49,020 nt of DNA from Achromobacter sp. Bel (GCF_012928505.1 NZ_JABBJN010000043.1:1-49020), one strand, 5' to 3'. Numbered from the stretch's first letter, positions 8,398 through 17,366 are shown. Notes: generated by a model from the letters alone, not told the origin. Program-made: numbers and translations.

Positions 8398-8951
8398 GCC
8401 GGTACCACCTTATGGTTGCGCAGGATGGCGATGATGTGCTCGATGGAGAAGAGCGCGATCAAGGTGCCAGACAGGGTTGCGGGGATGTACTTCCAGGCGT
8501 TCGAAATCCCCAGGTTGGGGATCTTGTAGGCCGCGACGGATTCAGCCAGCACGCCACAGTTCCAGGCCATCAGCACGCCGAACAGCAGCACCAGCAGATG
8601 GATGAAGATCCGCAGCCGGCGCTGGCCGGCTTTGGGCAGCGCATCCAGCAGCGATTCGAAACCGATGTGGCCCGCGTCGCGCACGCCGACGGCCGCGCCC
8701 AGCATGGTTACGTACAGCACCAGCAGCAGCGCCAGGCTTTCCGCCCAGGTCGGCGTGCTGTTGAGCACGTGGCGGCCGACAATCTGCAGGGTCACGGCGA
8801 CGATCAGGCAGACCAGCCCGAATACGCTGGTCCACATGCAGAACCGCGCCAGTGCCGCGCAGCCTCGGGTATAGGCATCCAGCGGGGCAGCCAGGGCTTG
8901 CGCCCGGCCCCCCGCGACGACATCGGTTTCATTCGTGGGTGTGGCCAACAT
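8388..8951 (-). CDS. TRAP transporter small membrane subunit (DctQ type)
   Basis: A 187-residue protein with four predicted membrane segments (about 37-60, 70-92, 113-135, 152-175). It has the DctQ-type block TWAESLALLLVLYVTMLGAAVGVRDAGHIGFE, whose 'E...R..GHI' residues are typical. GAGGG lies before ATG 8951. It sits between the binding-protein and large-permease genes (7-bp gap upstream, 10-bp overlap downstream), the standard dctPQM order. It pairs with the large subunit in the inner membrane. Confidence 0.9.
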   Translation of the reverse strand: MLATPTNETDVVAGGRAQALAAPLDAYTRGCAALARFCMWTSVFGLVCLIVAVTLQIVGRHVLNSTPTWAESLALLLVLYVTMLGAAVGVRDAGHIGFESLLDALPKAGQRRLRIFIHLLVLLFGVLMAWNCGVLAESVAAYKIPNLGISNAWKYIPATLSGTLIALFSIEHIIAILRNHKVVPAWR

Positions 8952-8958
8952 GGTGCCC

Positions 8959-9936
8959 TCACTGGACGGCCTGGATCTTCGCGACCAGGTCTTTCATTTC
9001 GGGCGTGGTCACGAAGCGTTCGTACACGGGCTTCATCGCGTTCTGGAACGAGGCTTTGTCCACGTCCACGATTTGCGAACCGGCGCGCTCGACCACGGAC
9101 CGCGACTTCTGTTCCCGCTCGTCCCACAGCTTGCGCATGTAGGGCACGGATTCGCGCGCCGCTTCCCGCAGGATCTTCTGGTCGTCCGGCGGCAGCTTGT
9201 CCCATTGGCGCTTGGAGAAGATCAGGATCTCCGGCGTCATCGTGTGCTCGGTCATCGCGTAGTACTTCGCGACCTCGTAGTGGTGCGCGCTTTCGTAGCT
9301 GGGGAAATTGTTTTCGGCCGCATCCACCAGCCCTGTCTTCAGAGACGTGTAGACCTCGCCCATTGGCATCGGCGTGGCGTTCCCGCCCATCGCCTCGACC
9401 ATGGCGACGGACAGATCGGATTGCTGGACGCGGATCTTCAGGCCTTTCGCATCGGCCAGCGTCTTGATCGGCTTGTTGCGCGTGTACATCGACCGCGCGC
9501 CGCTGTCATACCAGGCCAGGCCGACAAAACCCGCGCCCTCGCACGAGCGCAGGATCTGGTCGCCGATCTCGCTGTCCAGCACTTTGTGCAGATGCTCCTT
9601 GGAGCGGAACAGGAAGGGCAGCGAGGGCACGCGGGTGGTCTGGCAGATGTTGTGCATCGCGGCGCTTGAAACGCGGGCCATGGCCAGGGCGCCCAGCTTC
9701 ACTTGCTCGATCGAATCGTCTTCGTTGCCCAGCGCGCCGCCGGCGTACACCTTGACCGTGATGCGGCCGTTGGTGCGTTGCTTGACCAGTTCGCCGAAGT
9801 GGCGCACGGCCAGCACGGTGGGATAGTCGTCGGGGTGGATGTCGGCCGAGCGCAGCTCGGCGGCGTGGGTGGCGGGAATCAGCGTCAGCAAGGCAGCCGC
9901 CGCCAAAATGGCGCGGGTCAGGGTGGGGCGCAGCAT
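8959..9936 (-). CDS. TRAP transporter periplasmic substrate-binding protein (DctP type), probable hexuronate receptor
   Basis: A 325-residue protein with a Sec signal peptide (hydrophobic 10-22, cleavage near Ala25-Ala26). DctP features include GRITVKVYAGGALGNEDDSIEQVKLGALAM near 57-86 and the ligand-carboxylate arginine in KIRVQQSD. The motif PMPMGEVYTSLKTGLVDAAEN follows. The start ATG 9936 is preceded by GGAGGTAG, an excellent ribosome site. It delivers a carboxylate substrate to the DctQM channel. Hexuronate (glucuronate or galacturonate) is inferred from the adjacent uronate dehydrogenase and lactonase genes. It is separated from the lactonase gene by a 119-bp gap. Confidence 0.92.
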   Translation of the reverse strand: MLRPTLTRAILAAAALLTLIPATHAAELRSADIHPDDYPTVLAVRHFGELVKQRTNGRITVKVYAGGALGNEDDSIEQVKLGALAMARVSSAAMHNICQTTRVPSLPFLFRSKEHLHKVLDSEIGDQILRSCEGAGFVGLAWYDSGARSMYTRNKPIKTLADAKGLKIRVQQSDLSVAMVEAMGGNATPMPMGEVYTSLKTGLVDAAENNFPSYESAHHYEVAKYYAMTEHTMTPEILIFSKRQWDKLPPDDQKILREAARESVPYMRKLWDEREQKSRSVVERAGSQIVDVDKASFQNAMKPVYERFVTTPEMKDLVAKIQAVQ

Positions 9937-10055
9937 GTCTACCTCCGGTTGGAGTACGGCGTTTCGTCAGTGGCCAGGACGGCCTCGAAGCTCTTTGATA
10001 TAGATGGGCTTGCTTACTTCGCTTTGGGGCGCGCGACGGCCGCCCCGGTCGGGTG

Positions 10056-10934
10056 CTAACCGGCGCTTGCGGTTTCCTCCAGGCCCTGCGCGCCGGGGCG
10101 CAGGGCGAACACGGCGCCTTCAAGGGTGCCGGGGGCAGCCGATGGCGGGCGGATCGACGTAATGAACAGCGTATCCATGCCGGCGCCGCCAAATGCGCAC
10201 ATCGCGATGCGCGCGGCGGGGACGTCCAGGGTCCGGTCCAGCCGGCCGTCGGGCGTGTAGCGGTAGACGCGGCCGGCCTCGTTGCCGCAGATCCAGTAGC
10301 CGCCGTCGGTGTCCACCGCCGCGCCATCCGGACGGCCGGCGGGCAAGGCGGCGATGAATGGGCGGCGGTTGTGCGGCGTGCCCGTTTCGACGTCGTAGTC
10401 GAAGGCCCAGACCATGGCGCGCGAAGGGTGGGAGTCCGACAGGTACATCGTCCTGCCGTCCGGGCTGAACGCCATGCCGTTGGGCACGATCAGGCCGTCC
10501 AGCAGGACGGCAAGGCCTCGGGCGTCGTAGCGGTACAGCCGGCCGGCAGGTTGCGCCAGCCCCATGTCCATGACCATCGTGCCCGCCAGGAAACGGCCTT
10601 GCCGGTCGCAGCGCCCGTCGTTAAAGCGCATGCCGGGCGCCGTGTGCGCGACGGGGGCCAGTGGCCGCGGCTCGCACGGCAGGCCGGCTTGCAGCGGGCC
10701 GCAGGCATACAGGCCGTCTTCCATCGCCAATAGCCAGCCGGGGCCGCGCATCGCGATGCAGCCGGCCATCTGGGGCAGCGCCCATTGCGCGATGTCGCCG
10801 CTTGCCGGCGTCCAGCGCCACAAGGTCTTGCCCGGAATGTCGGTCCAGGTGAACGCCTGGTCGGCGGCGCGCCAGACCGGGCTTTCTCCTACGCCGCACA
10901 GCATGTTCCCGATACGTTCGGCGGTTGCGGGCAT
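10056..10934 (-). CDS. uxuL: SMP-30/gluconolactonase-family aldarolactonase (UxuL-like)
   Basis: A 292-residue six-bladed propeller lactonase. Metal ligands of the SMP-30 family are all visible: Glu17 in GESPVW, Asn105 in RFNDG, Asn152 in PNGMAFS and Asp203 in GRPDGAAVD. Within an operon with uronate dehydrogenase, it most likely opens the galactaro- or glucaro-lactone produced by that enzyme to give the free aldarate. The symbol follows proteobacterial uronate clusters from memory. The start is 7 bp behind the dehydrogenase stop, so both are co-transcribed. A general gluconolactonase is the alternative. Confidence 0.85.
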   Translation of the reverse strand: MPATAERIGNMLCGVGESPVWRAADQAFTWTDIPGKTLWRWTPASGDIAQWALPQMAGCIAMRGPGWLLAMEDGLYACGPLQAGLPCEPRPLAPVAHTAPGMRFNDGRCDRQGRFLAGTMVMDMGLAQPAGRLYRYDARGLAVLLDGLIVPNGMAFSPDGRTMYLSDSHPSRAMVWAFDYDVETGTPHNRRPFIAALPAGRPDGAAVDTDGGYWICGNEAGRVYRYTPDGRLDRTLDVPAARIAMCAFGGAGMDTLFITSIRPPSAAPGTLEGAVFALRPGAQGLEETASAG

Positions 10935-10941
10935 GGCGCGG

Positions 10942-11793
10942 CTACTCGGCCGGTGAAGGCGTAGGGAAGGGGAAGGGGCCGGCCTTGACGAAAGCGCCGC
11001 CCTGGTAGCGGGCGGCGGGATCGTCGGCGGGCAGCGGGGGCTGTGCTTCGACCTGCGCGCGGAAGCGTTCGGATGAGTCCTTGGGGACGAACCCCAATAC
11101 GCGCGCGGCGTCGTCGTTCCACCAACTGTCGCGGTTGGCCGATGCGCCGTACACGATCAGGTGGCCGACCTCCGGCGCGAAGAGCGCGCGCGTGACCAGG
11201 TCGGTCAGGTCGTCGTAGCTGAGCCACGTGACCATCATGCGGCGGTCCTTGGGTTCGGGGAACGACGAGCCGATGCGCAGGCATACGGTTTCGATGCCGT
11301 AGCGGTCGAAATAAAAGCGCGACAGGTGCTCGCCGTACGCCTTGCTCAAGCCGTAGTAGCCGTCCGGGCGCAGCGGCACGTCCGGGTCCAGCTGTTTGCC
11401 CTGCTCATAGAAGCCGATGACGTGGTTCGAACTGGCGAACACCACGCGCCGTACGCCATGGATGCGGGCCGCTTCGAACAGGTTGTAGACGCCCTGGATG
11501 TTGGCGGGCAGGATCTCTTCGAACGGCCGTTCCACCGAGACGCCGCCCAGGTGCACGATGGCGTCGACGCCCTGCACCAGCCGGGACACCGCGGCGGCGT
11601 CGGCCAGGTCACAGGGAATGGCCTCTTCCCCGGGGGCGGCGGGGGCGGGGGCGGCCAGGTCGGACACGCGCAGCACCTCCGCATGGGCCTTCAACCGGGG
11701 ACGCAGCACTTGGCCCAGGTTGCCGGCGGCGCCGGTCAATAACAGGCGATGGCAGCGTAACGAGGCGGGTACGTCGGTGACAGTTCGGCTCAT
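10942..11793 (-). CDS. udh: Uronate dehydrogenase (NAD-dependent, short-chain/epimerase fold)
   Basis: A 283-residue protein. Rossmann motif TGAAGNLG at 20-27, acidic Asp45 for the NAD ribose, and catalytic YGLSK (Tyr147-Lys151). The segments HLGGVSVERPFEEIL, FASSNHVIGFY and RIGSSFPEPKDRRMM.TWLSYDD are characteristic of uronate dehydrogenases rather than of sugar epimerases. It oxidises D-glucuronate or D-galacturonate to the aldarolactone. The C-terminus is ~10 residues longer than the usual 265-275. It is the first gene of the minus-strand operon, divergent from a FadR-type regulator across the operator at 11835-11852. Confidence 0.92.
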   Translation of the reverse strand: MSRTVTDVPASLRCHRLLLTGAAGNLGQVLRPRLKAHAEVLRVSDLAAPAPAAPGEEAIPCDLADAAAVSRLVQGVDAIVHLGGVSVERPFEEILPANIQGVYNLFEAARIHGVRRVVFASSNHVIGFYEQGKQLDPDVPLRPDGYYGLSKAYGEHLSRFYFDRYGIETVCLRIGSSFPEPKDRRMMVTWLSYDDLTDLVTRALFAPEVGHLIVYGASANRDSWWNDDAARVLGFVPKDSSERFRAQVEAQPPLPADDPAARYQGGAFVKAGPFPFPTPSPAE

Positions 11794-11834
11794 GGCGCAA
11801 TGCTCGGTGGGAGGCGCTGGGGAGTGGACTTATC

Positions 11835-11852
11835 TGGTACGTTATCGTACAA
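11835..11852. promoter_or_regulatory. Candidate operator between udh and the GntR/FadR regulator, with regulator -10
   Basis: TGGTACGTTATCGTACAA contains perfect inverted arms GTACG/CGTAC (11837-11841 and 11846-11850) around TTAT, a size and style typical of FadR-subfamily GntR operators. A consensus TATAAT at 11864-11869 lies downstream in the regulator direction, so the operator would cover the -35 region of the regulator promoter. It also lies about 42 bp upstream of udh. Joint repression of both directions is the likely logic. Confidence 0.6.
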
Positions 11853-11922
11853 CTTGAGCAAAGTATAATGAGCGCCAAAATTCAGCGTCAAGCTTTGCGC
11901 AACCGCCTTCGGATAATCCCTG

Positions 11923-12651
11923 ATGAACGCTCCTGTCGATACCCCCGTCTTGCCGCAGCGTCGTCCCCGTAACCTGGCCCAAGGCCTGGTCGAGAACATT
12001 TCCGAACGCATCCGGGGCGGCAACATCCGTCCGGGCGACAAGCTGCCCACCGAATCCGAGATCATGCGCCAGTTCGGCGTCAGCCGCACCGTCGTGCGCG
12101 AGGCGCTGTCACGCCTGCAGGCGTCGGGGCTGGTCGAGACGCATCATGGCGTAGGCACCTATGCGCTGGAACCCAGCGGCGGCGGCGATTTCCGAGTGGA
12201 CCCTGCCGACATCGCCACGGTGCGCGACGTGCTGGTGCTGCTGGAATTGCGCATCTGCCTGGAAAGCGAGGCCGCGGGCCTGGCCGCCATCCGCCGCAGC
12301 GATGTGCAGCTGCAAGAGATGCGCCGCGCGCTGGACCTCTTTCGCAGCGCACTGGAAAGCGGGGGCGACACGATCACCCCGGATTTCCAGTTCCATCTGC
12401 TGGTGGCGCAATCCACCGACAACCGCTACTTCGCGGATCTGATGTCGCACCTGGGTTCGGCCATCATCCCGCGCACCCGCATCAATTCCGCCAAGTTCGC
12501 GCACGAAGACCGCGCGGCCTATCTGGCGCGCGTGAACCTGGAACATGAAGACATCTACAACGCGATCATGCGTCAGGATGCGGAAAGCGCTCGTGCGGCC
12601 ATGCGCACGCATTTGAGCAATAGCCGCGAACGACTGCGCCGCGCACAATAG
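11923..12651 (+). CDS. GntR-family (FadR/UxuR subfamily) transcriptional regulator of the uronate genes
   Basis: A 242-residue protein. A winged helix occupies about 20-80, with the family signature GDKLPTESEIMRQFGVSRTVVREALSRLQASGLV. An FCD effector domain occupies about 95-235, with probable metal/ligand residues in FQFHLLVA, in the NLEHEDIYNAI helix and in the AMRTHL helix. Such proteins are usually repressors released by a carboxylate sugar acid. Divergence from udh and the palindrome in the shared 129-bp promoter region support control of the uronate operon plus autoregulation. The exact inducer (uronate, aldarate or a later intermediate) is not shown. Confidence 0.9.
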   Translation: MNAPVDTPVLPQRRPRNLAQGLVENISERIRGGNIRPGDKLPTESEIMRQFGVSRTVVREALSRLQASGLVETHHGVGTYALEPSGGGDFRVDPADIATVRDVLVLLELRICLESEAAGLAAIRRSDVQLQEMRRALDLFRSALESGGDTITPDFQFHLLVAQSTDNRYFADLMSHLGSAIIPRTRINSAKFAHEDRAAYLARVNLEHEDIYNAIMRQDAESARAAMRTHLSNSRERLRRAQ

Positions 12652-12727
12652 GCGGCCGGCGAGGCGCGCAGGCGCGCTCGTGCATCGATGCTAGTGTGTC
12701 TCCGTGCATTCCCGCGCTTGAAATATG

Positions 12728-12739
12728 ATGTCGTACAAC
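12728..12739. promoter_or_regulatory. Second copy of the uronate-regulator half-site, downstream of the regulator gene
   Basis: The 9-mer TCGTACAAC of the udh/regulator operator (11845-11853) recurs at 12731-12739. Here it forms TGT-CGT-ACA (12729-12737). It lies 77 bp behind the regulator stop and ~160 bp before the sulfatase-fold gene. It may be an accessory site, or chance. Confidence 0.25.
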
Positions 12740-12899
12740 AAGTAAAGCCAGCGATGTCGCTGCCAACGCCTGCGAAACCGCGTTAACCTTGGCCCGTTTT
12801 GATTTCAGGACAACGAGGCGGCATGGCTTTGCTCGGCATATTCAGCAGGACCCTTTCATCCGAACCGGCGGATTCGCGCCACCCTTGGGGGGCCGCCGC

Positions 12900-14795
12900 A
12901 TGCGACGCCTGACACTTCGGTTTGTCATCGCCGTCCTGGTGATGTTGACGCTGTCGCGTCTGGCCCTGTCATTCTGGATGTGGGACCGCGTTGAGGCCGC
13001 GGGCGGCCTGTGGCCCGTGCTGTTCGGCGGACTGCGCATCGACGTCTGCCTGCTGTCGATGGTGATCGCGCTGCCCGCCGTGCTGTCGCCGTGGTTCGGG
13101 CACCGGCCGCTGGCCGCGTGCATCACCGCGTGTTGGTTCCGCGTGTGGTGGATGCTGTATGTGCTGCTGGAAGTCTCCACGCCGCAATTCATCGCCGAAT
13201 ACGACACGCGGCCCAACCGCCTGTACTTCATCTATCTGCTGAATCCGAAAGAAGTGGGCTCGATGCTGTGGCAGGGCTACAAGGGCGTGCTGCTGGCCGC
13301 CTTCGTGGTGCTGGTGCTGGCGGCCTGGCTGGCGGTCAAGCTGTTCCCGGTGCGCTCGCGCGATCCGTTCATGGCGTGGTGGAAACGGCCGGTCGCGTCC
13401 TTCGTGATCCTGGCGCTGGTCGTGCTGGGCGCGCGCGGCACGCTGGAGCATCGCCCGATCAACCCGGCCAAGGTGGCCTTCAGTTCGGACGCCATGGTCA
13501 ATGCGCTGGCGCTGAATTCGCTGTACAGCGTGTTCGACGCCGCCTACCGGATGCGCGACGAGCGCTCGTCCGCGGCGATGTACCCGAAGATGCCGGTGGA
13601 CCAGATGAACGCCATCGTGCGCGAGAAGGCCGGCCTGACAGGCGCGCCGCTGGACCCGCGCTATCCCAGCCTGCATGAGCAGAAAGCCACCGTGCGCCGC
13701 GACAAGCCGTTGAACGTGGTGATCATCCTGCAGGAAAGCCTGGGCGCGCAATACGTGGGCAGCCTGGGCGGCCGCGACTTGACCCCCAACATCGACCGCC
13801 TGTCCAAGGAAGGCTGGATGTTCCACCGCGCCTACGCCACCGGCACACGCTCGGTGCGTGGCATCGAAGCGGTGACGGCGGGCTTTTTGCCCAGCGTGGC
13901 CGACGCGGTGGTCAAGCTGCCCCGCTCGCAGACCGGTTTCTTCACGTTGGCCCAGGTGTTGGGCCGCCACGGCTATCACTCGCGCTTCGTCTACGGCGGC
14001 GAATCGCACTTCGACAACATGCGCGCATTCTTCCTGGGCAACGGTTTCGACGAGGTCGTCGACCGTCCGAAGTTCGTGAACCCGGTCTTCGAAGGATCGT
14101 GGGGCGCGTCGGACGAAGATATGTTCAATCAGGTCGACCGCCTGCTGCGCGCCGACGGCGACAAGCCGGTCTTCACCCTGGCGTTTTCGGTCACGAACCA
14201 CTCGCCATGGGAATATCCGGAAGGCCGCATCCAACCGGTGGGCGATCCGGCCACGGTGGACAACACGGTGCGCTATGCGGATTGGGCGTTGGGCCAGTTC
14301 TTCGAGAAGGCCAAAAAGGCGCCGTATTGGGACAACACCGTGTTCCTGGTCATCGCGGATCATGATTCACGGGTCTACGGGTCCATCCCCGTGCCGGTAC
14401 GCCATTTCCAGATCCCGGCGCTGTTCCTGGGCGCAGGCGTCGCACCGCGCCAGGACGAACGGCTGGTCAGCCAGATCGATATGGCGCCGACGCTGTTGTC
14501 TTTGATCGGTCTGGACAACGTGAATCCGATGCTGGGCGCGGACCTGACGCAACGCGATCCGAACCGGGCGATCATGCAATACGCGGACAACTTCGGGTAT
14601 TTGCAAGGCGACAAGTTGTTGGTGCTGGAACCGGCCAAGGCACCCAGGGAGTTCCAGTACAAGGCGGCCCCGGTGGGAAGCGATGAGGTCTATGCGCCGG
14701 TGGAGCCTGCGGATCCCGGATTGACGGAAGAAGCGCTGGCCCATGCCTTGTGGGCATCGTGGGTGTACCGTGAAGAGAAATATCGGCTGCCATGA
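12900..14795 (+). CDS. LTA synthase-like sulfatase-fold membrane enzyme (phosphoglycerol/phosphoethanolamine transferase type)
   Basis: A 631-residue protein; ATG 12900 is chosen over an in-frame upstream ATG because it places a membrane segment right at the N-terminus. Five membrane segments fill residues ~5-185, followed by a periplasmic alkaline-phosphatase-fold domain. Metal/catalytic elements are Glu279 in ILQES, the nucleophile region ATGTRSVRG (313-321, Thr314 or Thr316), and DHDSR near 480. Enzymes of this group transfer phosphoglycerol or phosphoethanolamine from phospholipid to a periplasmic glycan. The substrate in a Gram-negative host could be osmoregulated periplasmic glucan or LPS. 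An acyltransferase gene follows, hinting at envelope lipid metabolism. Confidence 0.85.
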   Translation: MRRLTLRFVIAVLVMLTLSRLALSFWMWDRVEAAGGLWPVLFGGLRIDVCLLSMVIALPAVLSPWFGHRPLAACITACWFRVWWMLYVLLEVSTPQFIAEYDTRPNRLYFIYLLNPKEVGSMLWQGYKGVLLAAFVVLVLAAWLAVKLFPVRSRDPFMAWWKRPVASFVILALVVLGARGTLEHRPINPAKVAFSSDAMVNALALNSLYSVFDAAYRMRDERSSAAMYPKMPVDQMNAIVREKAGLTGAPLDPRYPSLHEQKATVRRDKPLNVVIILQESLGAQYVGSLGGRDLTPNIDRLSKEGWMFHRAYATGTRSVRGIEAVTAGFLPSVADAVVKLPRSQTGFFTLAQVLGRHGYHSRFVYGGESHFDNMRAFFLGNGFDEVVDRPKFVNPVFEGSWGASDEDMFNQVDRLLRADGDKPVFTLAFSVTNHSPWEYPEGRIQPVGDPATVDNTVRYADWALGQFFEKAKKAPYWDNTVFLVIADHDSRVYGSIPVPVRHFQIPALFLGAGVAPRQDERLVSQIDMAPTLLSLIGLDNVNPMLGADLTQRDPNRAIMQYADNFGYLQGDKLLVLEPAKAPREFQYKAAPVGSDEVYAPVEPADPGLTEEALAHALWASWVYREEKYRLP

Positions 14796-14933
14796 TGGCG
14801 TTTCTTCGGCGGAATTCGCGAATGCGGGGCTTGATCTTGCGCAAGCGGATTTCCGCCAACGGCCAGCAAACTGGCGGCCATGACTGTTCCAGACCTTCCC
14901 ACCGGCGCAAGCCGGGCCGTCTCCGAGGCTCAA

Positions 14934-15887
14934 ATGAGCAAGCATGAATCTGATCGGCCCGCACCGCGCCAACGCCCGTTTCCTGTGTTGCGCGGCCGCC
15001 TTGCGTGGCTGACTGGCGTATTCAGCGTCACGCTGTTGGTTGTCAGCACGGTGTTTTGGTGCCTGCTGCTGCTTCCGATTGCGCTGTTGAAGCTTGTGCT
15101 GCCCTTCGCTGCGGTCAGGCGGCGCGTCGATCCCGTTCTCAACGGCATTGCGACGGCGTGGGTTTCCGGGAACGCCGGCTGGTTCGCGCGTATCCAGGCG
15201 GAGCCATGGGACGTGCAGGGTCATACGGGGTTGCGTTATGCGGACTGGTATCTGGTCAACTGCAATCACCAGTCGTGGGTGGACATCTTCGTGCTGCAGC
15301 GCGCGTTGAACCGGCGGATTCCACTGCTGAAATTCTTCCTCAAGCAGCAGTTGATTTATGTGCCGGTGATTGGTCTGGCGTGGTGGGCGCTGGACTTTCC
15401 TTTCATGAAGCGTCACGGCAAGGCGGCGTTGCGCCGTAATCCCGCCCTGGGCCGTCAGGACCAGGAAGCCGCGCGCCGCGCCTGCGAGAAATTCTCGCTG
15501 GTGCCCACAAGCGTGATGGTCTTTGCCGAAGGCACGCGCTTCACCCAGGCCAAGCGTGCCGCGCAGGCCTCGCCGTACCGCCATCTTCTCAAGCCCAGAG
15601 CGGGCGGGCTGGCGGTTGCGCTGAACGCGATGGGGGCGCGCTTCCGATCAATGGTTGACGTCACCATCGCCTATCCGGAAGGCGCGCCCAGCTTCTGGGA
15701 CATGGCTTGCGGCCGCATGGGCCCTGTGCTGGTACGGATGCGGCAGTTGCCGGTGCCGCCGGCCTTCTGCGTTGCGGATTACACCCGCGACAAAGCCTTC
15801 CGCGCCACGTTCCACCATTGGCTGGGAGAGCAGTGGCAGGCCAAGGACGACGAGATCGAAGCGTTGACCGCGCGCGGCGCGGACTGA
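14934..15887 (+). CDS. 1-acyl-sn-glycerol-3-phosphate acyltransferase-like protein (YihG type)
   Basis: A 317-residue protein; ATG 14934 is preferred to an in-frame ATG at 14880 because GAGG lies 6 bp upstream. A membrane segment lies at about 25-58. The acyltransferase motif I is NHQSWVD (111-117, His112 and Asp117) and motif III is FAEGTRFT (197-204, a variant of FPEGTR). The length and the WYLVNCNHQSWVDI block resemble E. coli YihG more than PlsC. It would acylate lysophosphatidic acid or another lysophospholipid at the inner membrane. It may be co-transcribed with the sulfatase-fold gene 138 bp upstream. Confidence 0.87.
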   Translation: MSKHESDRPAPRQRPFPVLRGRLAWLTGVFSVTLLVVSTVFWCLLLLPIALLKLVLPFAAVRRRVDPVLNGIATAWVSGNAGWFARIQAEPWDVQGHTGLRYADWYLVNCNHQSWVDIFVLQRALNRRIPLLKFFLKQQLIYVPVIGLAWWALDFPFMKRHGKAALRRNPALGRQDQEAARRACEKFSLVPTSVMVFAEGTRFTQAKRAAQASPYRHLLKPRAGGLAVALNAMGARFRSMVDVTIAYPEGAPSFWDMACGRMGPVLVRMRQLPVPPAFCVADYTRDKAFRATFHHWLGEQWQAKDDEIEALTARGAD

Positions 15888-15940
15888 CCGCCAGCATGCC
15901 GTGCGCGCCGGGTTGCGGGACGCGCGTCCTTCTCAAGCAA

Positions 15941-17260
15941 TCAAACGCGGGCCGGCAGCACGGTGCCCGAGCTTTCTCCAAATCCGATCCGCGGGTACCC
16001 TTCCTTCACGCACGCGGCGCGCATGATCACCTGATCCCCATCCTGCAGGAACGTCCGCTTCTCGCCCCACGGCAGGTCGATTGCCGTCTTGCCGCCATTG
16101 CTCAACTCCAGCAACGAACCGGCTTCCGACGGCTGGGGGCCCGACAGCGTGCCCGTGCCCAGCATGTCGCCCGGTTGCAGATTGCAGCCGTTGACGGTGT
16201 GGTGCGCGATCAGTTGGGCCACGTTCCAGTAGGCATCGCGGAAATTGCTGCGCGACAGCGTCACGGCGGGCTGCTTGGCTTCGCGCGATTGCTGCGTCGT
16301 CATCAACACTTCCAGCTGCACGTCGTACGCGCCTTTCGCGCGGTTCGCGTCAGAGGCCAGGTATGGCATCGGTTGCGGCTCGGACGGGCCGCGGTTCCAC
16401 TGCGTGCGGAACGGCTCCAGCGCTTCCATGGTGACGATCCACGGCGAAATCGTCGACGCGAAATTCTTCGACAGGAAAGGGCCCAGCGGCTGGTATTCCC
16501 AGGCCTGGATATCGCGCGCCGACCAGTCGTTCAGAATGCACAGGCCGAACACGTGCGCGTCTGCGTCGGCCAGGCCGATGCGCTCGCCTTGCTCGTTGCC
16601 GGTGCCCACGAAAATGCCCAGCTCCAGTTCATAGTCCAGGCGCGCGCAAGGCCCGAATTGCGGCGTCTCGCCTTCATTGGCCGGGCGCGTCTGGCCGATG
16701 GGGCGCGGGAACTTCTGGTCCACGCCGATGCTGGAGGCACGGCCGTGGTAGCCGATCGGCACCCACTTGTAGTTCGGCAGCAAAGGGTTGTCGGGACGGA
16801 ACTGCTTGCCCACCGCGGTCGCGTGATGCACCGAGATATAGAAGTCCGTGTAGTCGCCGATGCGGGCCGGCGTGGTGTATTCGGCGTCGGCCTGCGCCAC
16901 CAGCAGCGGCTCGACCGTGCTGCGCAGTGCGGCGCCTTCGCGCAGCGCGCGCGACAGCGCCAGGCGCAGGGCGCTCCAGTGCGGCTGGCCCAGTGCCATC
17001 AGCGCGTTCAGGCTGTCGCCGGCGCACGCGGCCAGCGCTTCGGCGGCCAGGCCTTCAAATGGCTGCTTGCCGGCCAATGCGGCCAGGTCCAGGATCTGGT
17101 CGCCGATCGCCACGCCGGGGCGGAACGACGCCTGCGTGCCCTTGCGGCGGAATGCGCCATACGGCAGGTTCTGCACCGGGAAATCCGACGTGCCGGTGTT
17201 GGCGCTGGCGATCCAGCTCTTCAAGGACGGATCGTGGGTTTCGTTGATCGTGGTGGTCAT
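15941..17260 (-). CDS. fahA: Fumarylacetoacetase
   Basis: A 439-residue protein, normal for the family. The N-terminal domain is followed by the catalytic fold with YTDFYISVHHATAVGKQFRP (acid and His of the active site), GYHGRASSI, and NDWSARDIQAWEYQPLGPFLSKNF (metal-binding Asp region). It cleaves fumarylacetoacetate to fumarate and acetoacetate, the last step of homogentisate degradation. It lies downstream of hmgA on the same strand, but a terminator hairpin at 17341-17366 separates them. No maleylacetoacetate isomerase is in the window, so that step must be elsewhere or non-enzymatic (thiol-assisted). Confidence 0.96.
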   Translation of the reverse strand: MTTTINETHDPSLKSWIASANTGTSDFPVQNLPYGAFRRKGTQASFRPGVAIGDQILDLAALAGKQPFEGLAAEALAACAGDSLNALMALGQPHWSALRLALSRALREGAALRSTVEPLLVAQADAEYTTPARIGDYTDFYISVHHATAVGKQFRPDNPLLPNYKWVPIGYHGRASSIGVDQKFPRPIGQTRPANEGETPQFGPCARLDYELELGIFVGTGNEQGERIGLADADAHVFGLCILNDWSARDIQAWEYQPLGPFLSKNFASTISPWIVTMEALEPFRTQWNRGPSEPQPMPYLASDANRAKGAYDVQLEVLMTTQQSREAKQPAVTLSRSNFRDAYWNVAQLIAHHTVNGCNLQPGDMLGTGTLSGPQPSEAGSLLELSNGGKTAIDLPWGEKRTFLQDGDQVIMRAACVKEGYPRIGFGESSGTVLPARV

Positions 17261-17325
17261 GGCTCGCGTGTCTCTTTAATGTGGAATGGGTGGCCGGCAG
17301 GTCTGACGGGGCAGCGGCGCCGGAA

Positions 17326-17366
17326 AACTCAAAAGCCAAACGGCGATGCGTTTGCACGCATCGCCG
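17326..17366 (-). terminator. Intrinsic terminator behind hmgA
   Basis: Perfect 10-bp inverted repeat CGGCGATGCG (17341-17350) and CGCATCGCCG (17357-17366), loop of 6. Read on the minus strand it is followed by TTTGGCTTTTGAG, a T-rich tract. It lies between hmgA and fahA, implying partial termination or a separate fahA promoter. Confidence 0.75.
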
